64,000 nucleotides of DNA, from contig NZ_JACIJN010000002.1 of the NCBI RefSeq assembly GCF_014199415.1, positions 434,001 to 498,000 of the forward strand, in the 5' to 3' direction. Shown piece after piece: positions 35,876 through 44,480 of this stretch. The translations under genes were made by a program, and so were the position numbers. Every line of letters starts with the position of its first letter. The stretch's first letter is position 1. The stretch comes from Sphingomonas endophytica (GTDB lineage: Bacteria > Pseudomonadota > Alphaproteobacteria > Sphingomonadales > Sphingomonadaceae). The notes beneath the pieces were generated by a model. The model had not been told where the DNA came from. It did no database searches and saw only the letters and a program-made list of their open reading frames with translations.

Positions 35876-35958
35876 GTTCGTGGCGGGCGGGTAGCCTGAA
35901 GCCACCCGCCGCAAGCGCTCGATCCACTTACGTGGAGAGCGGGCCGGTGCCGCCGCTG

Positions 35959-35975
35959 ATCCAGCTTTGCTGGAT
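35959..35975. terminator. Hairpin between convergent tspO and TonB receptor genes
   Basis: ATCCAGC and GCTGGAT form a perfect seven-base stem with a TTT loop, seven bases behind the receptor stop and 84 behind that of tspO. There is no U run on either side, so its ability to end transcription is uncertain. Confidence 0.45.
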
Positions 35976-35981
35976 TAGGCT

Positions 35982-38510
35982 CTAGAATTTCGCGCCGGCG
36001 CGGATGCCAATCGTTCGTGGCGCGATCGGCACCACATACGGACGCTGGTCGCATGCGCCGCATTGCTGGAAGCGTGAGATCTGGCCGCGCTCGTCCCAGA
36101 GATTGCGCACGAACAGCTCGAACGTGTAGTTCGCCACCTCGCCGCCGACCGACAGACTGGCGCTGGTATAGGGCTCCAACCGGCCCAGCGCCGTGGCCTT
36201 GTCGATGCGCAGGTCCGAGGACGCGGAGCTCTGGTGCGCGATCAACCCCTGTACGTAGGCGCGCACCGTGCCGATCGGCACCGCGTAGCGCGCCGTACCG
36301 CTGATCTTGAAGCGCGGCGTGATCGGCAGGCGGGTGCCGGCGGGGGCGAGCACCTTCGCGCCCTCCGCGGTGCAATCGACGGAATCGCACAGCTCGGTGC
36401 GCGTTCTGGCGTCGGTATACGCGCCGGCCGCGGTCAGCGACAGACCGCCCAGGGTGACGCTGGTGTCCATTTCGACGCCGCGAATGCGCGCGTCGGGACC
36501 ATTCTGGATCACGGTGAAGCTGTTCGCGCCAAGGAAGGAGAATTGAAACTGGTCCCAATTCTGCTGATAGACCGCACCGTTGAAGCGCACCGCGCCGCCC
36601 GGGAGCGTCGTTTTCCATCCCAGTTCGTAATTGGTCAGGAAGTCGGCGGCGTAATCGGCGACATCGCCGCGACGGTTGATCCCGCCGGGGCGGAAGCCGC
36701 GCGAGGCAGTGGCGTAGAGCAGGACCGCGTCGGTCGGCTTCCACGTCGCGTTGAAGCGATAGGTAACGCCCTGACCGTCGGCGTGCTTGGGCAGCACGCG
36801 GTTGCCGTCCGGGACGCCGAGATTGACGCACGGGATTGCGCCGACATCGGGGCTCGTCAGGAAATTGCCCGTGTCGCCGCCGTTCAGATAGGCGTCGCGC
36901 AACGTGCCCCCGCCGGCCATGTAGCAACTCGCCACCCCGGTGCGCGAACTGCCCGCGGCGTTGAACGGGCTGGCGGTGTACGGTCGGCCGTCCGCGGGAT
37001 CGACGCCCGGATTGCGACCGAAGCCGAAGAAACCGACCAGCGAGTTGTCGTAGATGAACACGCGCCCACCGGCGGTGAGCGTCAGCTTGGGCGTCAGGTC
37101 GTAGCTCGCCTCGCCGAACACGGCATAATCCTTGTCGACGCGGTGCTGGCGCGTGAGCCACAGCGTACCGGGATAGCCGTTGGCCGAGACCTGCGATCCA
37201 AGGTTCGGGATCTGGTAATCCTGAAAGATCAGGTTGCTCTGCCGCTGGTAGAAGGCACCTGCGACCAGCCGGAACGGCTGGTCGACCGGCGAAGCGACGC
37301 GCACCTCCTGACTGAGCTTCTTGAAATGATCGCGGCCGATCACGCGCTGGCGCGGGTCGATCGTGTTGCCGTCATTGTCCTGATAGTAGAAATAGCCGGC
37401 CAGCCCGCCGACCGCCGAGTAGAGCGAGTCATAGGCCTCGGCATAATCGGTATAATCGCTCGACTGCACCGCGCGGCGATCGAGCAACGCGCCGGCATAG
37501 GTGACGTCCCAGTTGCCGAGCTGGCCCTCGATCGTCAGCGCCGCCTGCGCGAAGCGGTCGCGGCGATATTCGGGGTAGAAGCGCTGCACCTCGAGGTCGC
37601 CGACCTTGGGATCGTAACCGTAGCTGCCGTGGCTGTTCTGCTCCTGATAGAGCAGGGTCGGCGTCGCGGTCCAATTGTCATCGAGGTCGATCTTGAGCGC
37701 GGCGCGGCCGCCATAGGTCTCGGTATCGTTATAGTCCTTCTTGACGTACGCGGCATTGTCGACGCTGATCCCGCCCGCTTCCGGCAGGAAGCGCCGCGTG
37801 CCGGGGACGTTGTCGATGAAGCCGGCGTCCTTCTGGTAGAAGCCCACCATCCGCAGCGCGACCCGCTCACCGAACGGTATGTTGAGCATCCCCTCGCTGG
37901 TGTAGCCGATCCCGCCGGAGCGCAGCATGTTCACCTCGCCATCGACGCGACCGTAGAGGCCGGCGGTGTCGGGCTTGTTGGTGATGATGCGGATCGTGCC
38001 CGCCTCGCTCGATGCGCCGTACAACGTGCCCTGCGGCCCGGCGAGGCTTTCGATCCGCGCGATATCGTAGATGTGGATGTCGAGCGTGCCGCCGATCGTC
38101 GTGACCGGTTGCTCGTCGAGATAGACGCCGACCGAGGGCAGCGAGCCCGAATGGTTGCCGTCGCCGCCCGAGGCGACGCCGCGCATATAGACGGTGGTCA
38201 CGCCCGGCTGCGACGACTGGAAGGCGACCGACGGCAGCAGCTGGGTGTAATCGTTGAAGTTCGAGACGTTCAGCTGGTCGAGCCGGCGGGTGCCGATCGC
38301 CTGGATGCTGATCGGGACGTTCTGGATGCTCTCGTCACGCTTTTGCGCGGTGACGATGATGTCGCCGTCGGCGGTGGTGGCGGTCGCTTGCTGCGACGGG
38401 GTGTCGGCGGCACTGGCCTGTGCCGACCCGGTCTGCGCGCCCGCAGGAGCGGCGAACGCCGCCGAGGCCAGCAACGGAACGAGCACGCGACGACGGAAGC
38501 TGGCCACCAC
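35982..38510 (-). CDS. TonB-dependent outer membrane receptor
   Basis: An 842-residue active importer. A signal peptide (LVPLLASAAFAAPAGAQ) is followed by a TonB box-like stretch GDIIVTAQKRDESIQNVPISI, the plug domain with VYMRGVASGG, VYLDEQPVT and LAGPQGTLYGASSEAGTIRIITNKP, then a barrel ending in Phe (GIRAGAKF). This is the general Sphingomonad receptor type (often named FecA or CirA-like), which may take up carbohydrates, peptides or iron complexes. The start is GTG 38510 with AAGGGG six bases upstream. It follows the TPR-sulfotransferase gene by 108 bases, which may mean joint work. Two short Cys loops (CDSVDC, CGACDQ) are in extracellular parts. Confidence 0.92.
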   Translation of the reverse strand: MVASFRRRVLVPLLASAAFAAPAGAQTGSAQASAADTPSQQATATTADGDIIVTAQKRDESIQNVPISIQAIGTRRLDQLNVSNFNDYTQLLPSVAFQSSQPGVTTVYMRGVASGGDGNHSGSLPSVGVYLDEQPVTTIGGTLDIHIYDIARIESLAGPQGTLYGASSEAGTIRIITNKPDTAGLYGRVDGEVNMLRSGGIGYTSEGMLNIPFGERVALRMVGFYQKDAGFIDNVPGTRRFLPEAGGISVDNAAYVKKDYNDTETYGGRAALKIDLDDNWTATPTLLYQEQNSHGSYGYDPKVGDLEVQRFYPEYRRDRFAQAALTIEGQLGNWDVTYAGALLDRRAVQSSDYTDYAEAYDSLYSAVGGLAGYFYYQDNDGNTIDPRQRVIGRDHFKKLSQEVRVASPVDQPFRLVAGAFYQRQSNLIFQDYQIPNLGSQVSANGYPGTLWLTRQHRVDKDYAVFGEASYDLTPKLTLTAGGRVFIYDNSLVGFFGFGRNPGVDPADGRPYTASPFNAAGSSRTGVASCYMAGGGTLRDAYLNGGDTGNFLTSPDVGAIPCVNLGVPDGNRVLPKHADGQGVTYRFNATWKPTDAVLLYATASRGFRPGGINRRGDVADYAADFLTNYELGWKTTLPGGAVRFNGAVYQQNWDQFQFSFLGANSFTVIQNGPDARIRGVEMDTSVTLGGLSLTAAGAYTDARTRTELCDSVDCTAEGAKVLAPAGTRLPITPRFKISGTARYAVPIGTVRAYVQGLIAHQSSASSDLRIDKATALGRLEPYTSASLSVGGEVANYTFELFVRNLWDERGQISRFQQCGACDQRPYVVPIAPRTIGIRAGAKF

Positions 38511-38542
38511 AACAATCCCCTTTGTTGCGACTATGTGACGTC

Positions 38543-38571
38543 ATGCTGCAGCGCGGCAGCAGCGCGGTCAA
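38543..38571 (-). promoter_or_regulatory. Candidate sigma-70 type promoter for the TonB receptor
   Basis: On the minus strand, TTGACC (38571-38566), a 17-base spacer and CAGCAT (38548-38543), about 33 bases before the GTG start. A TGACGTCA palindrome overlaps the -10 at 38536-38543. This gives the receptor its own possible promoter even if it is also read from the sulfotransferase. Confidence 0.35.
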
Positions 38572-38618
38572 TCCGGCCGAGAAACATTTTATCTTAATTC
38601 CCGGCCGTGATGAAATTG

Positions 38619-40211
38619 TCACGCAGACGGGGTGAAGCCTGGCGCAAGAGGATAACAGGCGATGACGTCGCCGAGCGCCTGCTCCAGCGGCTGGAGGTGT
38701 GCGGCGAACGGCCGCCACGCGCGATCGCCGCCACGGAAGATCGGCTGGCGCACCTGCTCCGACGAGGCGGTGCGGACCGCGCGCTCGGTGCGATGCGAGG
38801 TCAGGCAGGCGGGATCGAAGGGGAGACCGCAGGCGCCGAGGAGCGCGCGGATCCGCGGCTCCGGCGCATCGACCAGCTCTTCGTGGATGACACGATGCAC
38901 GCGGCCGGGCTGCACCGTGTCGATGTGCGCCATCATCCGCACATAGTCGCGGTAATAATGCCCCATGTCGTCGAGCGCGTAGCTGAAGCCCTGACCACGC
39001 GCGAAATGCTGTTTGAAGTTCGAGAAGCAACAGGCGCGCGGATCGCGGCGCGCGTCGATGATCGTGGCGTTGGGCAGGATCAGCCGGATCAGCGCGACAT
39101 GCGCCCAGTTGTTCGGCAGCTTGTCGACGAAATACGGACGATCGGTGCGGCGCTGGACCGCGGCACGGCGAAGATATTCCTCACCCAGCGTGCGCGCGCG
39201 CTCGGCGGTGATGCTTGCGAGCCCGGCGGGATAGCCTGCGATGCGGCGGGCGAGCGCGGGCAGGTCGGGCAGCTCGGTCGTACCCTCGACCAGCGGGTGG
39301 CTGGCGAGGATTTGCTCGATCAGCGTCGATCCGGCGCGCGGCATCCCGAGCACGAAGATCGGGTCGGGCGCGAGGCAGCCCCAGCCTTCACGCACCGCAA
39401 AGAAGCTGGGGGTGGCGGTGGCGACGATCGTGTCGACGAACTGCGTCGTCTCGCCGGCATCATAGGCGATCTGCGTCCGGCGCAGCGCATTGCCCGCGGC
39501 GTAATGCGCGAAGGCGCGGTCGGCGTCGCCGCGCTCCTCGCATGCCTTGCCGAGCGCGAAGTCGAGATGGAACCGGTCCTCGGTGGTGATCGCGGGGTCG
39601 GCGAGCGCCGCGGTCATCGCCGCGACATCGGCGTCGTCGAAGCGCACGGTCTTGAGGTTGGCGAGGCTCCACCAGGCTTCGCCGAGCGCCGGGCGCAAGG
39701 CGATGGCGCGGCGATAAGCGGCGACACCATCCGCCTGCCGCCCGACCGTCTTCAGCATATGGCCGTAGCTCATCCACACCTTCGGCTGTGCGGGCGCGGC
39801 GGCGAGCACGCGTTCGTAGAGCGCGATCGCTTCCTCGAACCCGCCGAGCCGCCCGAGCGCGGCGGCCTTGAGGTTGGCGTGGCCGAGATGCTCGGGCTCG
39901 GCGGCGAGCAGCGTGTCGAGCTCGGCGAGCGCGTCGACCGCGCGGTTCCGGCGGTACAGCACGATCGCCAGATTGGCGCGCGCGGCGGTGAAGCCGGGTG
40001 CCAGTTCGAGCGCGCGGCGCAGCAACGTCTCGGCATCGCGGTTGCGCCCGATCCGCCCGGCCAACTCCGCGAGCATCCGGATCGCGCGCGCGTCGAACGG
40101 GTCGCGCTTCAGATAGGTGCGCAGCAACGGTTCGGCGACGTCGAGCCGATTGTCGTGGAGCGCCAGCGCGGCGTCGACTAGCAGGGCAGGGAAACGGGCA
40201 GGGTTGGGCAT
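38619..40211 (-). CDS. TPR-repeat sulfotransferase
   Basis: A 530-residue protein with N-terminal tetratricopeptide repeats (about 15-250; units such as ARANLAIVLYRRNRAVDAL and VWMSYGHMLKTVGRQADGV) and a C-terminal sulfotransferase domain. The phosphosulfate-binding loop is GMPRAGSTLIEQIL and the 3'-phosphate site RDPRACCFSNF; a catalytic His is probably in the same region (TELPDL..). This class transfers sulfate from PAPS to a protein or peptide hydroxyl, often a tyrosine. No signal peptide is present. The start at 40211 shares bases with that of the divergent permease and has no clear ribosome site. The TonB receptor follows on the same strand. Confidence 0.88.
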   Translation of the reverse strand: MPNPARFPALLVDAALALHDNRLDVAEPLLRTYLKRDPFDARAIRMLAELAGRIGRNRDAETLLRRALELAPGFTAARANLAIVLYRRNRAVDALAELDTLLAAEPEHLGHANLKAAALGRLGGFEEAIALYERVLAAAPAQPKVWMSYGHMLKTVGRQADGVAAYRRAIALRPALGEAWWSLANLKTVRFDDADVAAMTAALADPAITTEDRFHLDFALGKACEERGDADRAFAHYAAGNALRRTQIAYDAGETTQFVDTIVATATPSFFAVREGWGCLAPDPIFVLGMPRAGSTLIEQILASHPLVEGTTELPDLPALARRIAGYPAGLASITAERARTLGEEYLRRAAVQRRTDRPYFVDKLPNNWAHVALIRLILPNATIIDARRDPRACCFSNFKQHFARGQGFSYALDDMGHYYRDYVRMMAHIDTVQPGRVHRVIHEELVDAPEPRIRALLGACGLPFDPACLTSHRTERAVRTASSEQVRQPIFRGGDRAWRPFAAHLQPLEQALGDVIACYPLAPGFTPSA

Positions 40212-41541
40212 GGACGGACGAGCAGACCACGGCGGGACGGGCGGATCAAGCGCGAGGCCCCTGAAAGACAAGGGCGCGCTCGGCTTCTGGGGTGCGCTGG
40301 CGCTGGTGATGGGCAATCTGATCGGATCGGGGATCTACCTGCTGCCCGCGACGCTGGCGCCGTTCGGGGCGAATGCGACCTGGGGCTGGGTGGTGACGAT
40401 CGCGGGCGCGATGGCGCTGGCGTTCGTCTTCGCGCGGCTCGCGGCGGCGGTGCCGCAGGCGGGCGGACCTTACGCCTATGCCGATGCGGCGTTCGGGCCG
40501 GCGGTCGGCTTCGCGACGGCGTGGAGCTACTGGACGCTGATCTGGGCCGGCAATGGCGCGGTGGCGGTCGCGGCGGTGAGTGCGCTGAGCGTCGCCATCC
40601 CCGCGCTCGCGCCCCATGCGGCGGTCGCGGCGGTGGTGATGGTGTGGGTATTCGTCGGCGTCAACGTCCGCGGAGTGGCGGCGGCGGCGCGGGTGCAGAT
40701 GGTGACGATGGTGCTGAAGCTGATGCCGCTCGCCGCGGTGGCGCTGCTCGCCGGCTGGCTGCTGCTGGGCAAGGGCGGCGCGGCGGTGGTGCAGGACGCG
40801 CCGGTGCCGCTCGCCGCGGGCACGATCGCCGGCGCGGCGGCGCTGACCTTCTGGGGGTTCCTCGGCGTCGAGTCCGCGACGGTGCCCGCCGACCGGATGC
40901 AGAACCCGGCGCGGACGGTGCCGCGCGCGACGCTGATTGGGACCGCGGCGGTGGGAGTAATCTACCTGATCGTCTCGGGCGCGATCACCGCGCTGATGCC
41001 GCGCGCCGCAGTCGCCGCGTCGCCCGCGCCGATCGCCGACTTTCTCGGGAGCGCGCTGGGCGGCGCGACGACGCAGGTGGTGGCGCTGTTCGCGACGGTG
41101 AGCGCACTGGGGACGTTGAACGGCTTCGTGCTGCTGCAAGGCGAGGTGCCACGCGCGATGGCGCGCGGCGGCGTGTTCCCGCGCTGGTTCGGGCACGAGA
41201 ATGGCGCCGGGGTGCCGGTGCGCGCGCATGTGCTGGCGGGCGTGCTGGTGACGGGGGTGACGCTCGCCAATTACACGCGTGGGATGGGCGATTTGTTCGC
41301 GTTCGTCGCGGCGGTGTCGCTCGCGGCGGGGATGCTCGCCTATTTCGCGAGCGCGCTGGCGGGGGTGGCGCTGCTGCGCGGCGACACCGCTGGGCGCGCG
41401 GCGGGGATCGCCTCCGCCGGGTTCGTCGCGTGGCTGTCCTACGGGCTCGGGTTCGAGGCCAATGGCTGGGCGCTGGTGCTGCTGCTCGCGGGGGTGCCGG
41501 TCTTCTGGTGGGTCAGGCGCGGCGCCGCCAGCGGCCGATGA
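40210..41541 (+). CDS. APC-family amino acid permease or antiporter
   Basis: A 443-residue inner membrane transporter with about twelve hydrophobic helices. The first helix reads ALVMGNLIGSGIYLLPATL, whose GSGI is the substrate-site motif of the AdiC/PotE group; later come AGGPYAYADAAFGP and FWGFLGVESATVPADRMQNPART, also typical. The substrate is an amino acid or amine that I cannot define. The start ATG 40210-40212 overlaps the divergent sulfotransferase start. The 3' end overlaps the convergent oxidoreductase by 29 bases. It may feed the oxidoreductase/Rieske module. Confidence 0.9.
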   Translation: MDGRADHGGTGGSSARPLKDKGALGFWGALALVMGNLIGSGIYLLPATLAPFGANATWGWVVTIAGAMALAFVFARLAAAVPQAGGPYAYADAAFGPAVGFATAWSYWTLIWAGNGAVAVAAVSALSVAIPALAPHAAVAAVVMVWVFVGVNVRGVAAAARVQMVTMVLKLMPLAAVALLAGWLLLGKGGAAVVQDAPVPLAAGTIAGAAALTFWGFLGVESATVPADRMQNPARTVPRATLIGTAAVGVIYLIVSGAITALMPRAAVAASPAPIADFLGSALGGATTQVVALFATVSALGTLNGFVLLQGEVPRAMARGGVFPRWFGHENGAGVPVRAHVLAGVLVTGVTLANYTRGMGDLFAFVAAVSLAAGMLAYFASALAGVALLRGDTAGRAAGIASAGFVAWLSYGLGFEANGWALVLLLAGVPVFWWVRRGAASGR

Positions 41542-43126
41542 GGCGGCGGTCGGCGAGGATCGCCTGCGCAGCATTGTGCCCCGGCGCGCCGGTCACGCCG
41601 CCGCCGGGATGCGTGCCCGACCCGCACATGTAGAGCCCGCGGACCGGCGCGCGATAGTCGCCATGGCCGAGCACCGGCCGCGCCGACCAGAGCTGGTCGA
41701 GGCTCATCCGCCCGTGGAAGATGTCGCCATCGATCAGCCCGAACTTGCGCTCCAGATCGAGCGGCGAGTGGATCTGCCGCGCGATCACCGACTTTTTGAA
41801 ATTGGGCGCGTGGCGGTCGACGGTGTCGATGATGAGGTCGGCGACCTCCTCGCGGGCGTCGTCCCAGCTGCGCCCGTCGGGCAGGCGCGGCGCGAATTGC
41901 TGGCAGAACAGGCTGGCGATGTGCATGCCCGGCGGCGCGAGGCTGTCGTCGACCGTCGTCGGCAGCTTCATCTCGACGATCGGCTCGCGCGACCAGCCAT
42001 GTACCTTCGCATCGTCGAACGCGCGATCCATATAGTCGAGGCCGGGCGCGATGATGATGCCGGCGGTATGGTGCTCGGCGCGTTCCTTGCCGGGCAGCAC
42101 CGTGAAGTCGGGCAGCTCGCTGAGCGCAACGTTCATGCGGAACGTGCCCGACCCGGTCCTGAACCCGGCGATGCGGCGGCGGAAGTCCGCCGGCAGGTCG
42201 CTGGCGTCGACCATCTGCCGGTAGAGCATTGCCGGGCCGACATTGGCGGCGACGATCGGCGCGGCGATCTCCTCCCCGCTGTCAAGCACCACGCCTGCCG
42301 CCTTGCCGCCGTCGACCAGCACGCGCGCGACCGGCGCGTCGAGGCTGATCTCGACCCCGGCGTCGAGGCATGCCGCCTGCATCGCCTGCGTGATCGCGCC
42401 CATCCCGCCGACCGAATGGCCCCAAGCGCCGAACTTGCCGTTCACCTCGCCGAAGACGTGGTGGAGCAGCACATAGGCCGAGCCGGGCGTCGACACCCCC
42501 GCGAAATTGCCGACCACCGCGTCGAAGGCGAACGCCGAGCGGACGTGATCGTCCTCGAACCAGCCTTCGAGGAACTCGCGCGCCGACTTGGTGAAGACGT
42601 CGAGCAGGTCGCGCTGTGCAGCGATGTCGAGCCTGGCGAGCGGCCAGCCCTGCCGCGCCGCGGCGACCACCTCGGCCAGCCCGCCGCCGGCATTGGGCGG
42701 GATCCGGAGCGCGAGATCGCGCAACACCTGCGCGACGCGTTCCAGTGCGGCGTCGTAGCGTGGATAGGCCTCGGCATCGCGGCGGCTGAAGCGCGCGAAC
42801 TGTTCCTGCGTCCGCTGCATCCCGCCGCCGAGCGTCAGATAGGTATCGGGGAAGGGGAAGAAGTTGCTGATCGTCCGCTCGATGATCCGGAAGCCGCGGT
42901 CGTGCAGCTTCATGTCGGCGATCACCTTGGGGCGGAGCAGGCTGACGGTGTAGCTGGCGGTGGAGTTGCGGAAGCCGGGATGGAATTCCTCGGTGACCGC
43001 CGCGCCGCCGACGACATGGCGGCGTTCGAGCACGCGCACCTTCAGCCCGGCGCGGGCGAGATAGAAAGCGCAGACCAGCCCGTTATGGCCGCCACCGATG
43101 ATGAGTGCGTCGTACTTTGCCGTCAT
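41513..43126 (-). CDS. FAD-dependent oxidoreductase of the phytoene-desaturase type
   Basis: A 537-residue flavoenzyme. The N-terminal dinucleotide motif is YDALIIGGGHNGLVCAFYLARAG with the acidic end in VLERR; the C-terminal FAD block is GLYMCGSGTHPGGGVTGAPG, shared with CrtI-like amine or carotenoid oxidoreductases (PYROXD2 group). The middle domain has the substrate cap. GGGGGG lies before ATG 43126. It is on the same strand as the Rieske oxygenase, 100 bases behind it with an inverted repeat between, and likely acts on the same or a related substrate. No crtB or other carotenoid gene is near, so a carotenoid role is unlikely. Confidence 0.88.
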   Translation of the reverse strand: MTAKYDALIIGGGHNGLVCAFYLARAGLKVRVLERRHVVGGAAVTEEFHPGFRNSTASYTVSLLRPKVIADMKLHDRGFRIIERTISNFFPFPDTYLTLGGGMQRTQEQFARFSRRDAEAYPRYDAALERVAQVLRDLALRIPPNAGGGLAEVVAAARQGWPLARLDIAAQRDLLDVFTKSAREFLEGWFEDDHVRSAFAFDAVVGNFAGVSTPGSAYVLLHHVFGEVNGKFGAWGHSVGGMGAITQAMQAACLDAGVEISLDAPVARVLVDGGKAAGVVLDSGEEIAAPIVAANVGPAMLYRQMVDASDLPADFRRRIAGFRTGSGTFRMNVALSELPDFTVLPGKERAEHHTAGIIIAPGLDYMDRAFDDAKVHGWSREPIVEMKLPTTVDDSLAPPGMHIASLFCQQFAPRLPDGRSWDDAREEVADLIIDTVDRHAPNFKKSVIARQIHSPLDLERKFGLIDGDIFHGRMSLDQLWSARPVLGHGDYRAPVRGLYMCGSGTHPGGGVTGAPGHNAAQAILADRRLIGRWRRRA

Positions 43127-43130
43127 CTGC

Positions 43131-43270
43131 CCCCCGTCGCCCCTGCGCAGGCAGCGGGCCATGTCTGGTTCGTCCGTCGCGCCGTTTCGCCACAGAAGCG
43201 GCGCGGCTGTGTCCAACCTTCCTCGTTCATTCGACAGCCATGGGCCCCTGCCTGCGCAGCGGCGACGGGG
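43131..43270. repeat. Inverted repeat overlapping the end of the Rieske gene
   Basis: The left arm 43131-43154 reads CCCCGTCGCCCCTGCGCAGG then CAG; the right arm 43248-43270 reads CTGCCTGCGCAGCGGCGACG then GGG. They are reverse complements with one mismatch across 23 bases. The right arm lies inside the coding sequence of the Rieske gene and supplies its last residues. This resembles a mobile palindromic repeat that inserted across the gene end. Confidence 0.75.
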
Positions 43271-44432
43271 AGGTGCGCGACCAGCCCGGCGGCGGGGCGC
43301 GGTGCAGCCGTGCTTCCGGGATGCGCGCGCGGATCTTGGCGGCGAAGCTGCGCAGGCACACCTCGCTCGCGCCGATCGGGCCGGCGGTGTAGCTCGACGA
43401 CGCCATGCCCTGCTGCACGCGCTCGATCAGCCACGTGTCCTCGGCGTTGACGGTGCGGTTGATCCGCCAGTTGGCGTAGCGGACCAGCTTCATCTCGCGT
43501 CGCGGGTCGGGCAGCGCGAAGGTCATCTCGCGCAGCACGCAGGTCGTCGGCGTCAACGGCAGCCATTGCATGAAGTCGATCTGGTCGGCGTAAATGTCGA
43601 ACGCCATGTTCGGCCACAGCTTGTAATAGCGCCACAGCCGCTGGTTCGCCGCGGGCAAATGATCGACACGCGGCAGATGCGTCTGGTAGAAGCGCTCCCA
43701 CGGATCGTCGGACGGCCGGTCGTCCAGCTGCCCGGACATCTTGTCGACCCAGCCCGCCGCCTCGATCGCATAGCTCTTGCCGAACAGCCGGGTGAGCCCG
43801 TCGTGCGCCACCGGGATGTGAAGATTGTCCGAATAATTGTCGCCGACGTTCTTCCAGTTCACGGCGCGCTCGCGCTGACGTACGTCGCCGATCCGGCGCA
43901 TGTCGATGAAGCGATAGGGCGCGATCTCGTGATCGTAGGGCGCCATCATCGCCGCGACGCCCGGCCCGCCGTCATCCTCGAGCCGGACGAACACGAAGCC
44001 GCGCCACTGGTCGACCTCGACAGGGACGAGCCCGCTGGCGTCCATATCGAGCGCGGGATAGTCGCGACGCATCGGCACGCCGCTCAGCCGGCCGTCGAGC
44101 TCATAAGCCCAGGCGTGATATGGGCACACCAGCTTGCGCGCGCAGCCGGCATCGCCCTCGACCAGCCGCATCGCCCGGTGGCGGCAGACGTTGTGGAAGG
44201 CGCGGATCGCATCGTCGGCACCGCGGACCACGACGATATTCTCGCCCAGATACGACAAGGTCCGCCACGCGCCGGCCCGGTCGAGATCGCTTTCATGACA
44301 AACGATCTGCCACGACGGACGGATGACGCGCGCGCATTCGAGCGCAAAATATTCGGGATCGGTGTAGAGCCAGCCGGGCAGGCTCCAGTCCGCATCGGGA
44401 TCATGGTCGGGCAGCTCGGCCGGGCGCAGCAT
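43227..44432 (-). CDS. Rieske non-heme iron oxygenase, large subunit
   Basis: The oxygenase component of a two-part mono- or dioxygenase. There are 401 residues. The Rieske 2Fe-2S ligands are Cys83 and His85 in CRHRAM and Cys103 and His106 in CPYHAW. The mononuclear iron site is His205 and His210 in NLHIPVAHDG with a distal Asp. The N-terminal SLPGWLYTDPEYFALE resembles choline, carnitine or glycine-betaine oxygenases. No reductase gene is next to it. The last 16 residues (TSPSPLRRQGPMAVE) are encoded by the neighbouring inverted repeat and are not typical of the family. A BetI-like regulator is divergent, 48 bases away. Confidence 0.9.
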   Translation of the reverse strand: MLRPAELPDHDPDADWSLPGWLYTDPEYFALECARVIRPSWQIVCHESDLDRAGAWRTLSYLGENIVVVRGADDAIRAFHNVCRHRAMRLVEGDAGCARKLVCPYHAWAYELDGRLSGVPMRRDYPALDMDASGLVPVEVDQWRGFVFVRLEDDGGPGVAAMMAPYDHEIAPYRFIDMRRIGDVRQRERAVNWKNVGDNYSDNLHIPVAHDGLTRLFGKSYAIEAAGWVDKMSGQLDDRPSDDPWERFYQTHLPRVDHLPAANQRLWRYYKLWPNMAFDIYADQIDFMQWLPLTPTTCVLREMTFALPDPRREMKLVRYANWRINRTVNAEDTWLIERVQQGMASSSYTAGPIGASEVCLRSFAAKIRARIPEARLHRAPPPGWSRTSPSPLRRQGPMAVE

Positions 44433-44444
44433 AGGAGGGTCTCG

Positions 44445-44459
44445 CGTGCTTGTTGCACG
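44445..44459. promoter_or_regulatory. Inverted repeat, candidate operator of the BetI-like regulator
   Basis: CGTGC TTGTT GCACG lies in the 48-base divergent gap between the Rieske gene (start 44432) and the TetR gene (start 44481). TetR regulators usually bind such a site between divergent genes. The arms are short (five bases), so the call rests mainly on position. Confidence 0.4.
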
Positions 44460-44480
44460 AACGTATAACGAGGTGGTGCG

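Noticed and set aside
38536..38543. TGACGTCA palindrome as an operator for the TonB receptor
   Set aside because: An eight-base palindrome is too short to argue for alone, and no partner site or regulator gene is near.
41513..43126. FAD oxidoreductase as a carotenoid desaturase (crtI)
   Set aside because: The C-terminal motif is shared with the PYROXD2-like group, and no carotenoid gene is nearby.
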